Source: Certhia americana (lineage: Eukaryota; Chordata; Aves; Passeriformes; Certhiidae). From it: a stretch of DNA of 64,000 bases. The translations under genes were made by a program, and so were the position numbers. Below the pieces are notes generated by a model. It saw only the letters and a list, made by a program, of their open reading frames with translations. It was not told the origin of the DNA and did not search any database. The number at the start of each line of letters is the position of its first letter. The first letter of the stretch is position 1. Positions 12,036 through 24,000 of this stretch are shown piece by piece. The stretch is taken from the NCBI GenBank assembly GCA_018697195.1, contig CM031879.1:26905660-26969659 (forward strand), written 5' to 3'.

Positions 12036-15000
12036 CCAGGAATACTAAAGCTTAAGAACACATGGAAACAAAGACAGCTTTTCAAAGGTCTCTCTCCACA
12101 GCCTCTGCCAAAGTGACCTGTCAGGGCTTCATCTCAACCTGACATTTTGACAGTGCTCTTCAAGTAAGAACTGAGAAGACTGGATTTTGTCAGAATTTGA
12201 CTTGAAAGGATTTTCAACAGTTCCACTTCTTATTTATTCCCTTCTGGCAAGAAAAGTTTTACATGTGAGAATCTCATGAAGCAGAAAATCCAGCTTTTAA
12301 ATGGCATTCCCTCTTGGTTACAGAGGATACTGGAGTGACTAAGTCCGTATCATGGCCTCAAAATGATTTGTGGCTGCTCACACTCCCTGCAGAAAAGTTG
12401 TGTCATTTCCTAGGCTGTCTTTATCTAGGTGGTATATTTTTTTAAAAAAAGTTGCATTCTGAGTCTGCATAAAACTTCCATCAACATCTTCTTGCATAAG
12501 CAGCATATTTTTAATACAAAGCAGACCCCTCAGCTGGGGTCTTAAGTCAGTGATACCGTATGAAGTAAATAATGTAATATTTCTTTTGTGTTCTACATTA
12601 TAGCACAAGATATTAGACACAATACTCTGGCACAGTAGTGCTGACACCTTTGAAAATGGTTTTGTGCTGGCTTACTCACCATATTTGCCTTCCATGGAAT
12701 AAAAATATTGTGTAGGCACTTAGGAGGAAATGAGTTCTGTAGGTAGTTAATCACTACCTGTGCAAGTGCAAGGTGTGGGATGCAAGATAGGATTCACAGA
12801 CAGCAAATAGCAGGCAAGACACTGAGAGAATATTCTGAGTGCCAATTATTTGCATTGAGTACATGGGGCAAGAAGAAGGGGTTTGGTTAATTAAACCATA
12901 TCACTGAAATGGATTCAAAATAGTTTTAGTTTAGCATTAAAATCAGCTTTAGCCTACAATCCATATGGGTTACTTTGAGATAATTTATTCTGTATCTGAA
13001 GAAGTTCAGGTATAGACTATGAAGTAACACCGGCTTTGTAGAGCAGAGTTACTTGTGAAAACATTCCTCAATACCTGTATGCCATTCATCTCACTTCACT
13101 CATCTGAAAATATCAGTACAGACAAAAAATTGAAGGATGAGATTCATGGAAGGCTGATTGTTAGAAAAGTGAAGCAGCCTGCTTTCACCTCTAAGTATCT
13201 GCAACGAAAATGACTGGAGTTTGATACTGCCTCTTTGCTCCTTTGTGTTCACCCAGTAAATCACAATGCAAGCCAGTAAGACTAGCTCAGACCTAAAATA
13301 TAAACAGTGATGCATGTCTGTGTTGATGAACACTGACGAGCCAGATAGAAGAAATCAGACTAAAATAACATCTGTTTGATCATCACCTGTCTTTATGCAC
13401 TTTTATTATCTTCATCACATTCCCCAAACAATAAAATGTGTATTATTTGCGTAGATAATACATAAGGGAAAGGAGTCCACTATATTCACAGATGGTAGTC
13501 CTTCATCTCAAATTAAAATTATCATCTTTTGGTAGCCCAAAATTTGCTTAAATGAAAGCAATAAAACCCACAGGAGTGCAAGGAACAACCTTATTGTACT
13601 ATGTCTACCCTATTTTCTTAGACAATGAAAGATTAATTTAAATATTTTTAAAATTTTAATTTCATCTGAGGTTTTACCATCTGTGTGTCTACTGAACTCC
13701 TCCCTATGCTCTTAGTAATGTTCTCAGGGTCTTGACTTGGGATCTAGAAATAAGGCAAGCTGGAGAGATGTTGAGCAGAGCTTATCAAAATTGACTTTAA
13801 AGGAAAATTTTAATACCTGGGAAGTTACAGAGCTAATCAGTGTGAAGTGTATACACTCAAATTTTTTACTTCCTGAAATATTCCATTAAAGAAGAATGAA
13901 TAGCAGAAATACACTAGAAAAGTTGTCAATAATTTCAAGAATTTTTAGAGAAGAATATGGCTCACTGAAAGCACTACTGGTTATCTAAAAGCTTGAACTT
14001 ACAGTCAGATTTATGATCAAGGGAATGATCATCTTTTCTCTCCCCAGAACAGTTCTGCTCCTGTGACCTGGAAGCATTCAGGACAAGAAGAGTAATCTTG
14101 TAAGGGTTTATAGGACCCTTGAGAAACCAGAGTCATTGAAGAACTGAAGGCATCCAAGCCCCACAATGCAAAGACAGTTCTTTTTTTACTTAAGTAAAAC
14201 TCCTGTATGAAAGTGCTACCTCACTTCTGTTATTCAGTGTGTGAGGCAGTACAGGGAGGAGATGGAATTAGGTATTGATATTGAAAGTGCCTGTTACAAA
14301 GAAGTTGCTTTGTGTGGGCTGCAAGCACAGAGAGCAATGGACACCCAGAAACTTTAACAAAATTAAAGTCTGAGAATATTTAGTAATACTCTCAAATATT
14401 TATCACACCCTCCACACTTCCTGCCACCTAGCCTATCAGCTTATTTCATTTTCACCAGTTATGATCCTAGGTCCTTTGTGAGCAATATGGTGTACAAACT
14501 ACAAGCTATAAAAAACATGGTACCAACATGTAAAACAAGGTTCCTAAACAGGATATGACAAAACAATTGGTAAAATATTGTGAAAGAATTAGCCATTCAG
14601 ATCAGAGATCAAAAAGAAGTGATTTATAAAACACTGATTTAAAATAAATATTTTAAATTTCCATCTACCAACTTTTCCCAAAAGCATGTATTGCTTTTCA
14701 ACAAGCAGTTCCAACATGCAATTTCAAAGCACATAAAATTCCTAATAAGAAGCCACATACTAATAAGAGACAAGTAAATTCAGATGCAAGCTAGCTGACA
14801 GGCCACAAAATGCAAAACAGCAAGAAAATAAGCATCTAATTCGTCTCTCTTTGTAATGTCTCCTTCATTTGTAATAACCGGCTTTAGTACCCTGCAACAG
14901 ACAGTAAAATAGATACCTACAAAACTGACTGCAGATAGGTGAAGTATCATTAATTAAGAGATAATACCCCTTGAAATCAGACATTGCCAGCAGTTTTCGG

Positions 15001-18000
15001 TTATGATCCATTAATATTTTAACTAGCAAGTCATTAATAGTGGTAATAACCAATTCTAAAGAGATTATTGCTTGAATAAACTATTTTTAATGATTTTTAA
15101 TATTCTGAAAAGCTTGGTCTGTTTTAACTTTAAATTTTGATCCTTTTTAATACCTCCATAGGAAGAGCTATTTCTATTCACATGGAAATAGAAATATTTC
15201 TATGAGTACAAAACACAGTCTGGGATGGAATTCGTTCATAAGTTGTACAGCAAAAGGTCTCTCCTGCCTGTATTATTATATCTGTGCTGCTGATAGTCAG
15301 TCATGCCTTCTGTCATCTGCCTTCTTTCTTTTCTGATGGCTGCTGTATAGCTTGCCTTGATCAGGGAGGTCTGAAATACTTCAGTCATAGCCTCTGATCC
15401 AATCTCTTGCATCAAACTGTGGCTCTCTTTTGATTTAGCTAGGTATGTACAATTACTCTCAGATGAGCTTCTGAGGTCAAAGAGATATAGTTTACTCCAG
15501 GCAACATTATTTTTGTGCCTGTACACAAAGTAAGCCTCTAATATTTAGACTCTGTCCCTCTGTATCTATTAAAATACTGGAATTTATTTTACAGGTATCT
15601 CCCCAACAGGGTTAAATCATATAACTCTGGAGAAATAAGTTGACACAAAAATGTATATTTCATGAGAATGGTCCCAGGCCTGTATCATGTTCATACAAAT
15701 ATAGCTAGAGATAGGAAAGACAGATAAGAAAGATAAGACATAAAGGGCCTCTTACCCCTCTGGAAAGCAGAGATCACTTTCCCTCAGGAGACAGTATTTT
15801 CCAACTTTGATCCTATCGGGCTAGCCAGGAAGGAAATGGTATCTGTTTTATGACACTCCCGAATTCCCATCTCTAAACCTCTATTGGAAATACAGTTTTT
15901 TAAGCAGTCAACACTTTTCTTGATTCAACAAAGGTATCAAAAAAGCTACAGACAAAATCTTGGCCTCTACTTATATCATAGACAAGAGGAGCAGGATCTA
16001 ACACTGTCCAGAAAGCCAATCCAGGAGCAGGCAGATAGCATCAATGCAAAGAATATCATATTTTCACATATTTTCCTATGTTCATTTTTTCACCCTCATT
16101 AAATTATAGTCTGACTTTATAAATTTTATCCAAGATATATACAGAAGTTAAGTCTTTGTAACAGTTATCTGTTTCTAGAGACATAACCTCCTTTCTGATT
16201 TGACAATTATTTTGCATTGTCAAGAACAATAAATATTCTGGTGGGTAGGTGTTCTGTTGAGGCTCCATCCCACAAGATTTCAGCAATAGATGTCTCCTGT
16301 TTTGGGCCTGGCAGTTCCTGAGAGTAGAAATGCTGTCAAACACAACCCAGCAGCACTGTGAGAGGGACTCTGCTGAAGAGTCAGTCAAATAATCTCAGTC
16401 ACTTTAGCATCTCATAAGGGATGATTTCACACAAAAAATGTGAAAATGCATGAGGTCTCTTCCAAAAATAATGAATATAAAATCAATTGGCACCATCTGC
16501 CCCTCAAAGCATTGGTTGTGTGCATTATGAATGTACTATCCAAGAAAATAAAAGCATGAATGAACCAGTATATTTGATCTTTTGAGACAGAATTGACACT
16601 GAGCACAAAAAATACAAATATCTCCACCAGCCCTTTTCATGATTCCTCAGAAGCCCAGGTAATTGCAATGTCTGCCAAGAAATCCACAACTTTATTGTGT
16701 CCAGGCTTTGATGTTTTCCTCCTAAAGGAGGAAAAAAACAGTAACCCAGATTTTACAGGTTCAGACCATTTCCAGCCTCTCCATTTGTTCCCAACTACCA
16801 TAGTATACCTCTCTCCAATTCCTTCTCTAGCTAGTCCTTTCTAAGAAAGCTTTTTGCAAAGATAGTAGTTCCATTTTCATTCAGAAAAAAAAAAAATCAT
16901 TCTTAGAAATACACTCACAGATAACAATGTATGAGAGGTTTAGAAATTAACTGATAGCAGTCTGGTAATTATTACACTTGGGGAGGAGAAGGGTCATTTA
17001 AGACACTGGTAGTATGACAAGGAATCTCACTTCAAGTCTGCTCGCCATGATTCTTCCAAGTACATAGAGACTGAAGGATATTACCTTGTCCTGTTTGGAC
17101 AAGTTTGGTGGCTTGTGAGGAAGTGTTGACAGGCAGTCAGCGGCAGACTCACACACACAGAAGTGGAAAAAATACAGAAGAATTTCTTAATTCTTCCCTC
17201 TTCTAGGAAATACCGAAGGTCATTTCATTCCCATGCATCTAGTTTTCTGCTTTTTAAAAGGAAATACTTTATGGCAAAAAGCCTTTGCTTTCAGACCTAG
17301 AAACTTTATCACTGAGAAGAAGCCATAGTTTCTGGATGAATAAGTAGAAGTCTGGGCTTGACACTTGTCATAGGACAGGCTATGGTTTCGCCTTGTGGTC
17401 CAATGAATATCTCATTGAAATGCTAATCCAAGACTGAGAAAGCCATCATCATACAAAATACAGATGGCAACACAGCAAACACAACAAAATACAGAATGGG
17501 GAAGCCTTACTGCTAGAGTTCCTTCCTCCAGGTTATGGTGAAGCTGGGAATATGTCGGGGAAATGTGTTAGGCTCCAATAATAATTGTAATAAACTTAAA
17601 CCTGTTGCAGTGGGGAGGACAGAAAACAGCTAAGTGAGGGCAGGATAAAAGTGAAGTTTTGCTTCTCTCCTTTCCCTGTTTTTGCTGTGTAGAAGAGGGT
17701 CTTAGTTGCCATGGCTGTCAACAGCCAGTGATGCGACTCACTAAAAATAGCTCTCACTGCTCAGAAAGACACAGATCTTACAGATCAGGTAAAAAAGAAG
17801 TAATTCCTTCTACTATTTACTTGCTTTCTGCCTCCTCCTCCAGAAATGCTCCCAAAATGTGAGCAGGACATTAAAGCAGCAGATATTTTTGTGAAGAGTT
17901 ATACCTGACCTCCATCAGACACACCCTTAGATTTGCAGTCTCCCATGCACTGACCCCTGGAAACAGGACACAACTCTATGACAGATACTTGCAACCCACT

Positions 18001-18126
18001 CTGAGGTCCAGCCTCCAGAAGTCATTTTCAACTCACTGCATACATTAAGTTTAGTCAGAAAAAGCATTGCATGTTTGATGGGTAAGGATCCGGATTTACC
18101 TCTAAATAGGGATGAATAAGAAACAA
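12036..18126. other. Anonymous AT-rich DNA, no gene seen
   Basis: No gene or recognisable transposon was found. Frames of up to 132 codons (minus strand, 17927-18325, running into the duplicated block) have no family features. A perfect 16-bp palindrome lies at 15188-15203 beside a further partial inverted copy at 15169-15190. A 13-base A run lies near 16886. Confidence 0.55.
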
Positions 18127-18527
18127 GATTTGAAATGCAAGCATGATACAGTGAATCTTGTCCTGTATCAATCTGCTCAAGGCCACCTTTGCAGAGCAAC
18201 ACAACAGCAATGCTAAACACCAGCTGTCCCTGCAAGATACACTGAGATCTGCAGAGAAAAACCTGTCTGTTGGTGCAGCATGTCCTCATTGTGAGCTTCT
18301 CTGCGAGCCTGCATAGCTGGGGCACTTAGTGCATACTTGTGAAGGACACAGAGTTTCCAATTTTCTTTTTAGCTTATATTTACAATGATGCTGTCAACTG
18401 GAAATGAAGAAGAAAGGAGGCAGTGAAGCAAGAATATTTAGCCACAGCTGAAAACAGGAAAAGTTGGGGTAAGTGCCAGCTCCAGGTACAGAGGAAAAGA
18501 AAAGAACATTTATAAATATGTCAATGG

Positions 18528-18573
<46 letters not shown>
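18127..18573. repeat. Direct tandem repeat, copy 1, ending in a 46-base A run
   Basis: Copy 1 of a head-to-tail duplication has about 401 bp of unique-looking sequence (18127-18527) followed by an uninterrupted A run at 18528-18573. The same sequence starts again immediately after the A run, beginning with the shared GATTTGAAAT. Landmarks shared with copy 2 include AGCAATGCTAAACACCAGCT, AGAGAAAAACCTGTCTGTTG and TGAGCTTCTCTGCGAGCCTG. The two copies differ mostly by single-base gaps. Confidence 0.92.
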
Positions 18574-18575
<2 letters not shown>

Positions 18576-18983
18576 TTTGAAATTGCAAGCCTGTAGACCC
18601 AGTGATTTGTCCGTATCTGCTCCAAGGCCACCTTTCACAGGCAAACCAACAGCAATGCTAAACACCAGCTGTCCTGCAAGATCACTGAATCTGCAGAGAA
18701 AAACCTGTCTGTTGGTGCTGCATGTCATCATGTGAGCTTCTCTGCGAGCCTGCTAGTGGAGGCACTTAGTGCATACTGGTGGAAGGACACAGAGTCAATT
18801 TCTTTTTTAGCTAATTACAAATGCTGCTGTCAACACTGGTAAATGAAGAGAAAGAGGCAGTGAAGCAAGAATATTTGCCACAGCTGAAACAGGAAACAGT
18901 TGTGGTACGTGCCAGCTCCAGGTACATGGGGAAAAGAAAAGAATTTATAAATATGTCAAGAAAAAAAAAAAAAAAAAAAAAAA
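18574..18983. repeat. Direct tandem repeat, copy 2, ending in a 23-base A run; probable false duplication
   Basis: Copy 2 has about 387 bp (18574-18960) plus an A run at 18961-18983. Compared with copy 1 it repeatedly lacks or gains single bases. For example, the 30-base stretch around CTGCAAGATACACTGAGATC in copy 1 aligns with three one-base gaps and no substitution. Real duplicates of any age normally show mostly substitutions. An indel-dominated difference beside a long homopolymer is typical of uncorrected long-read sequence, so this copy is probably an assembly artefact. A real recent duplication is the alternative. Confidence 0.9.
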
Positions 18984-19438
18984 CAAAAGGAGGAGAAAGC
19001 AAGGAAGAAAAAGATGTTTTAAAAATAACCAGGCACCAAAAAAATGTCTAGGGACTGAAATACACTGCTGAGGTTTAATCTATTTTTCTCAACAGAATAA
19101 TAGGTAGGAAAGCTGAAGAGCTACAGGCATAAAATTCAGCAGGCTCTTTATACTTTCTACCAGTCACGAGTATTTGGTTGATGTAGAAGTCTGCACCACA
19201 GTTAGAGGGTGACTGTGGGACTGAATGTTTGGGGGATAGTACCTAGAAATCTACCTGGGTATAATTTGAATGTAATCTCTGAGTAAATTGCCTTTCTTAA
19301 AACTTCACTTACTAGGAAAGGGAAGACATTACTAACTAAATACTTGAGCTGTGTTTACCTTTGGAAGAGCTAGCAGATAGCTTCAAGTTAAAACTACTGC
19401 CTGTCCATGCTGCTATCTGCAGGCATCAAATTAGTCTG
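18984..19438. other. Anonymous DNA between the duplication and a CR1 tail
   Basis: Purine-rich sequence follows the A run and grades into unremarkable AT-rich DNA. I see no gene or named repeat. Confidence 0.5.
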
Positions 19439-19532
19439 TAAACAACCTGATCTAGTGGGTGGCATCACCCATGGTGGGGGAGACTAGGACTAGATGGAAT
19501 CTTCAAGGTCCCTTCCAATCCATGATTCTATG
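19439..19532 (+). mobile_element. CR1 LINE 3'-end fragment
   Basis: About 95 bp resemble the 3' untranslated tail of an avian CR1 element. The segment opens with an AACCTGATCTAGTGGGTGG motif, continues through CCCATGGTGGGGG and ACTAGATGGAATCTTCAAGG, and ends in TCCCTTCCAATCCATGATTCTATGG. The final ATTCTATG is the usual terminal repeat of CR1. Nothing 5' of this is recognisable, so the copy is severely 5'-truncated, as is normal for CR1. Subfamily is not assigned, but the CCCATGG tail differs from the copies at 38.4 and 58.5 kb. Confidence 0.85.
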
Positions 19533-20649
19533 GTTTTTGACATAGAGCCATTTTGCAGAGGAGATTATGTGATGTGCAGGGGACATGGGTGTAGGCTGGG
19601 GCTTTGCAGAAGACTGGATGTGCTTTGCTGAAGATGTAAACGAGTGATGCATCTTCTAGATCATCTGGCCTTTTTTCTGCCTTCCATCTCAATTTCTTCT
19701 TTCTTTTATGCTTTCCACAGCTTTAAAGTTGTATGATCCTACTACTGGTAACTGGAGCAGAAGCAGCTCTCACTGCTGCTAAGTACATACATTACTATAA
19801 AATTCTTACTCATTCTTTTTTCCTCCTGTTATAGGCCAAAATATCTGGTATTTATTTGTTTAGATAAAAAGTTGCTTTTAAAAGTACCTATTAACCTTGC
19901 ATAAAGCCTTCTTTGAAAGACATATCTTATGTAAAAGGAAAAGAAACAAAACCCATTTTCCCCATCAGTCTTTTGCCATAACTTCTATGAACTTTTTGAA
20001 GACAATATCTGTAAAAACTGTTTGCCGGTGAATTTCCATGATGCTTGGATTCTGTGCTGCTTAGTGAGATGACTTTTCAGTCACGGTAGCAGAACTTGTA
20101 AATGTAAGCAAAGTCACACACAAACAAGGAATTTCTAGTGACTGTTCATCTCTTGCTGTGAAGCAATATCAAGACGTCTTTTCCGGAAGAATGACAGTAC
20201 AGATGATGTGGGGTACCCTTAACGTGGTCTACTTGACTCCACACTAAAAACTGCCTTCTATACTTAAGGGGAAAATACCTCACATGCTCATCAAAGGAAG
20301 ACAAAACTTGGTTAATTGCCACTGGTTTCAAGACAAGGGGTGCACTGCTGTGATCTAATGAAAGCATTACATGGGGGTTGGGTAGCAGACCTTTGCGATT
20401 TGACTCAACACTGCATTCTGTGACATTTCCTAATTCTCTGAATATCTGAGGTACAGTCTATATCACAGACAAGGATTTGGGTGAACCCATTATATAGCAA
20501 ATTAAGATACAGCTTAGATTAATGTGGAAGTCCACAAAGAAGAGGGCACTGCAATCCAGAGAGTTTGAGGGCAGGGAAATGGGGCATGGATGGGAAGGAG
20601 GAAGTGCAGAGCCATAGAGACCTAAAGTAGAACCAATATTTACTTTACC
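19533..20649. other. Anonymous DNA, no gene seen
   Basis: No gene, RNA or named repeat is recognisable. Open frames of up to about 73 codons have no family features. Confidence 0.5.
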
Positions 20650-21050
20650 TCCTTTATTAACAGTCATGAAGATTGCAAAATAAAACCACATTCATTAAAT
20701 TTGCAGATGATGCTAAATTGTGAGACATTATACAAGTCAGGATCAAGAAATGTAATATAACGCAGCTCAGAGAAATGCAGGCTGAGAATACCAAAATGAG
20801 ATTCAGCTTGTAAAAAAACAAGCTAATGTATGCCACAAGGGAAGAATAACTTGGGCTGGGAGAAGCCACAAATTCAATAGAAGGCAAAAGCCTCAAGGCG
20901 ACAGTGGGCAACAAACTGCATAGGAGCATTCCCAACACAATGGGTGCAAAGCCTAGTGCAGTTGTGAGCTGCAAATGCAGAGGCACTGGCTCATAATCAG
21001 AGAGATTCAAGCCATCAGGCTTCATGAGGGATACTAATTTAGCTTCAAGA
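20650..21050 (+). mobile_element. Ancient CR1-clade LINE fragment, reverse-transcriptase region
   Basis: The plus strand carries a decayed piece of CR1 ORF2. At 20691-20720 it reads F-I-K-F-A-D-D-A-K-L and then a stop; FADD at 20700-20711 is the reverse-transcriptase active-site box and is intact here. Downstream the order of the family is still visible: AENTKMRFSL near 20780-20810, corresponding to the 'EN.M.FN..K' segment, and then VGNKLHRSIPN near 20900-20930, corresponding to the 'VDxKLxMS' segment. Many stops and frame changes separate these. There is no recognisable 3' tail. Divergence is clearly higher than in the other plus-strand CR1 copies, so this is an old insertion. Edges are approximate. 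Confidence 0.6.
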
Positions 21051-24000
21051 CAAATACAGGTGACAACCCCCTAACTCAGATGTATTTGTGAGGTGAAATT
21101 TCTACAGATAGCTTCTGGTGTGTAAATTGCCTCTGGCATTTGGGATACTGAATCTGAAGGCAGGCAAAGTGGAGTGAGCTCAGAGACAGCAGCAGTGGTT
21201 CAAGGATGGTAGAAAGTGACAAAGGACACTTCCATGGCCATGAACTATGTATGGCACAGCAAAGGAAATTCCTACAAATGCACCCAAAAAAGAGCAATTA
21301 AATCCTGCAAAAGAATCGCATGTAGTTGTGTTGTTTTCTTTATTAAGATGCAAGAACAGAAAAAGTTAATATTTACTAGCATAAACTAGTCATAATATCT
21401 GGAAGATCTCACTTCTGGAATGTTTTTTGAATAGAGGTGATGAACAAGATAACTTTAGAGAAGCAGCCCTGCATTGATAGGATGGGGATGACAGAACAAA
21501 ACTTTTCCTTTTTTTAATACTTATATTAAGTTTAGAAGATCTGTGTCACAGCTGTATGTTCTGATATTTACTTCCATGAAGTAAATAAGGATTCAGGAAA
21601 ATAAAACCAAAATCAATAAAAGAAGAGGAAACTTCTAAGGAATAGGCATTGAAGTAGGAGCAATATTTAAAAGAATATAAAAAACACTAAATTAAAAAAA
21701 AACCTTCAAGACCTCACGTTGTTAACTAAAACTAAAGTGAACCAATCATAATAATAAAAATAAAGATGTTGAATTGCTTTAGAGTTCATTCTGGAGGAAA
21801 ATCAGGAAGCTGTGGGGAGGATACAAAGGAGAATGTTATCAAAGATAGATTAATATCCTACATGCCCAAAGGTTGCATATGCCATCTCACAATAGATACA
21901 GCAGGAGTGAAAATGGCCACTGGGGATAAAAGGAAATTACTAAAACAGAAGGACATTCAGAATTATAAATTATGCTATATGAAAAACTGAATGACAAAAT
22001 CTGGAAGACACTTAATATATATTCTGTTTAACAATATGGCTTACTACCAAATGCTAAATACAAAAAAAAAGGAAGAATGTTTATGAAATCCTTTGATTTC
22101 TAACCAAGCTTGTCAGGTGCATGAAAAAACAGTAAGATATTTTTTCCTGGGCTTTCAATTTTACTCAGGTTAAGAGTTTCAGTGAAGTGGAACAAATAGT
22201 GTGAAAAAATTGTATCCATGAGCAAGTGGTTCCTTGATTTGTCTAACATTATTTATACCTTGCTTAACTATTTCTGCATTCAGAAGTGAGTGGAAACACA
22301 ACCCATGTTATGTAAAAAAAATGTCCCCAAGCAAATCTCAGCTGATAAAACTTACAAGCATTTTGTCTCAAGTAATCTCGGATGGTAGATTTGAAATTTT
22401 AATTTGAAAATCCAAGCCACTAGCATATCTGCACTCTATGGAATATGTATGTGAACCTTGCATTCTGTGTTATGCATGTGCTTAACTTTGTGCCTGACAA
22501 GTGGTCCCTTTGCCTTCAGTTCCAAAGGGAACTCACTGGAGCTTCTGCAGCGGGTGGAACAGAGCTGGGGAACACTTCCCTCTCAGGTCTCAGCCCCACA
22601 ATGAGACCGTGCTGGCCCTCCCTGTCCTCGGGCACATTTCACACAGTAGGGTAGGACCTTTCCAAATGCAGTTCACAATCAAAAGCTGACCCTGGGGGAA
22701 AACAAATCAAGCTTTTATGTATTTTTCAGATAGTTAGAGGCAGTTCAGGCTTGTTAAACAACGGAAAAAATTTCAACAGAATAGATCAAATATGAAATAC
22801 ATTACATGACAATGAAAATATAACTGATTTCTAGAGCTTACTTAATTTTCCCTACTGCCTTCTCTACAGAATAAGGCAGCAAAGAGCTGCAAGCTACTAC
22901 ACCTTTTGTATATCCTCAGTGAAATATTGGCTAAACTCAGGCAGAAAACCAGTGACATTAAGGAGATGCAGGGATGATGTCAATGAGAGCACAATTATAA
23001 GTCAGTGTGTTGCACAGTCATCTCAGGGGGACTAATTTGGCCTGCAGGTCTTTATTGCTGCTGATGGTAGGCAAAAAGGGGGGAAGCTAAGACTGATAGT
23101 AAAAGCCCATGGTGACTTTGCAGGAATGATAGATACAAAATCCATCTTTTTGTTTGTAAGATATGCCTGTTTGAAGAAAAGACAATAAATATGGAGCTAT
23201 TTTTACAAAGTCACTTTTTTTCAGAACAGAGATGAATTTAACTATACCTGACACAAAACTCCTGCCAACATCTCCCAGTTTTATGCTCCTGCAGAGAATC
23301 TTTCTGAAGCTAGGCTGTAACTTTGATCTTTCTGGTCATAGCCATGAATTAGGGTCAGTTATAACTAAGAGCTTTAGAGACCCCACTGCTCCTGCAGGAT
23401 GTGATTTTAAATGGTTTCTAGAGGAAAGATAACTGAGATTTATGATTCAGTAGTTTGATTAGAGGATCATCCAGAACTTTAACATGGAGGTACACAATGA
23501 GATGCGGGGGCGGGGTAGAAAGCACAAAGGAGATATTGCTAGAGAAGTTTGCAGAAGGACAGGGAGGAAGACAGAAACAGACTCATGTTCCTCTCCACAC
23601 AGGTGGTACATATTCATGCATATGCATATCATTAATATATAAATCCTGATTGAACATCTAGGGGTTCATGGTATAGAGAGTTTAAAAGCTCAGATCCTGC
23701 AGTGCTGAAGCCCAGTGTGTTCCCACACAACTGTGTGCAAACCTGGACTTGGACTCAGCATAGGTTTCCTACCTATCTCTCTTGCTCTGCTTCGGACTCC
23801 CCAGGAAAAACACTGAAGTATTTTCTTTGCCTCACATCAGCTGATATGGTATTTGGAAAAGGGCAGGAGAAAGAAGGTCACAGGAGGAGTCTACTTAGCA
23901 TATAAGTGTGCCCTTGTGTGTGCTTGTATTCCTAGGTATTTCAGAAGAATGGTTAAAGAGTCAGAATCACAGTTATTTCATCTGGAAAGTGATAAGACTT

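Noticed and set aside
18394..18731. Open frames with poly-phenylalanine or poly-lysine runs
   Set aside because: They are created by translating the 46-base A/T homopolymer and are not coding.
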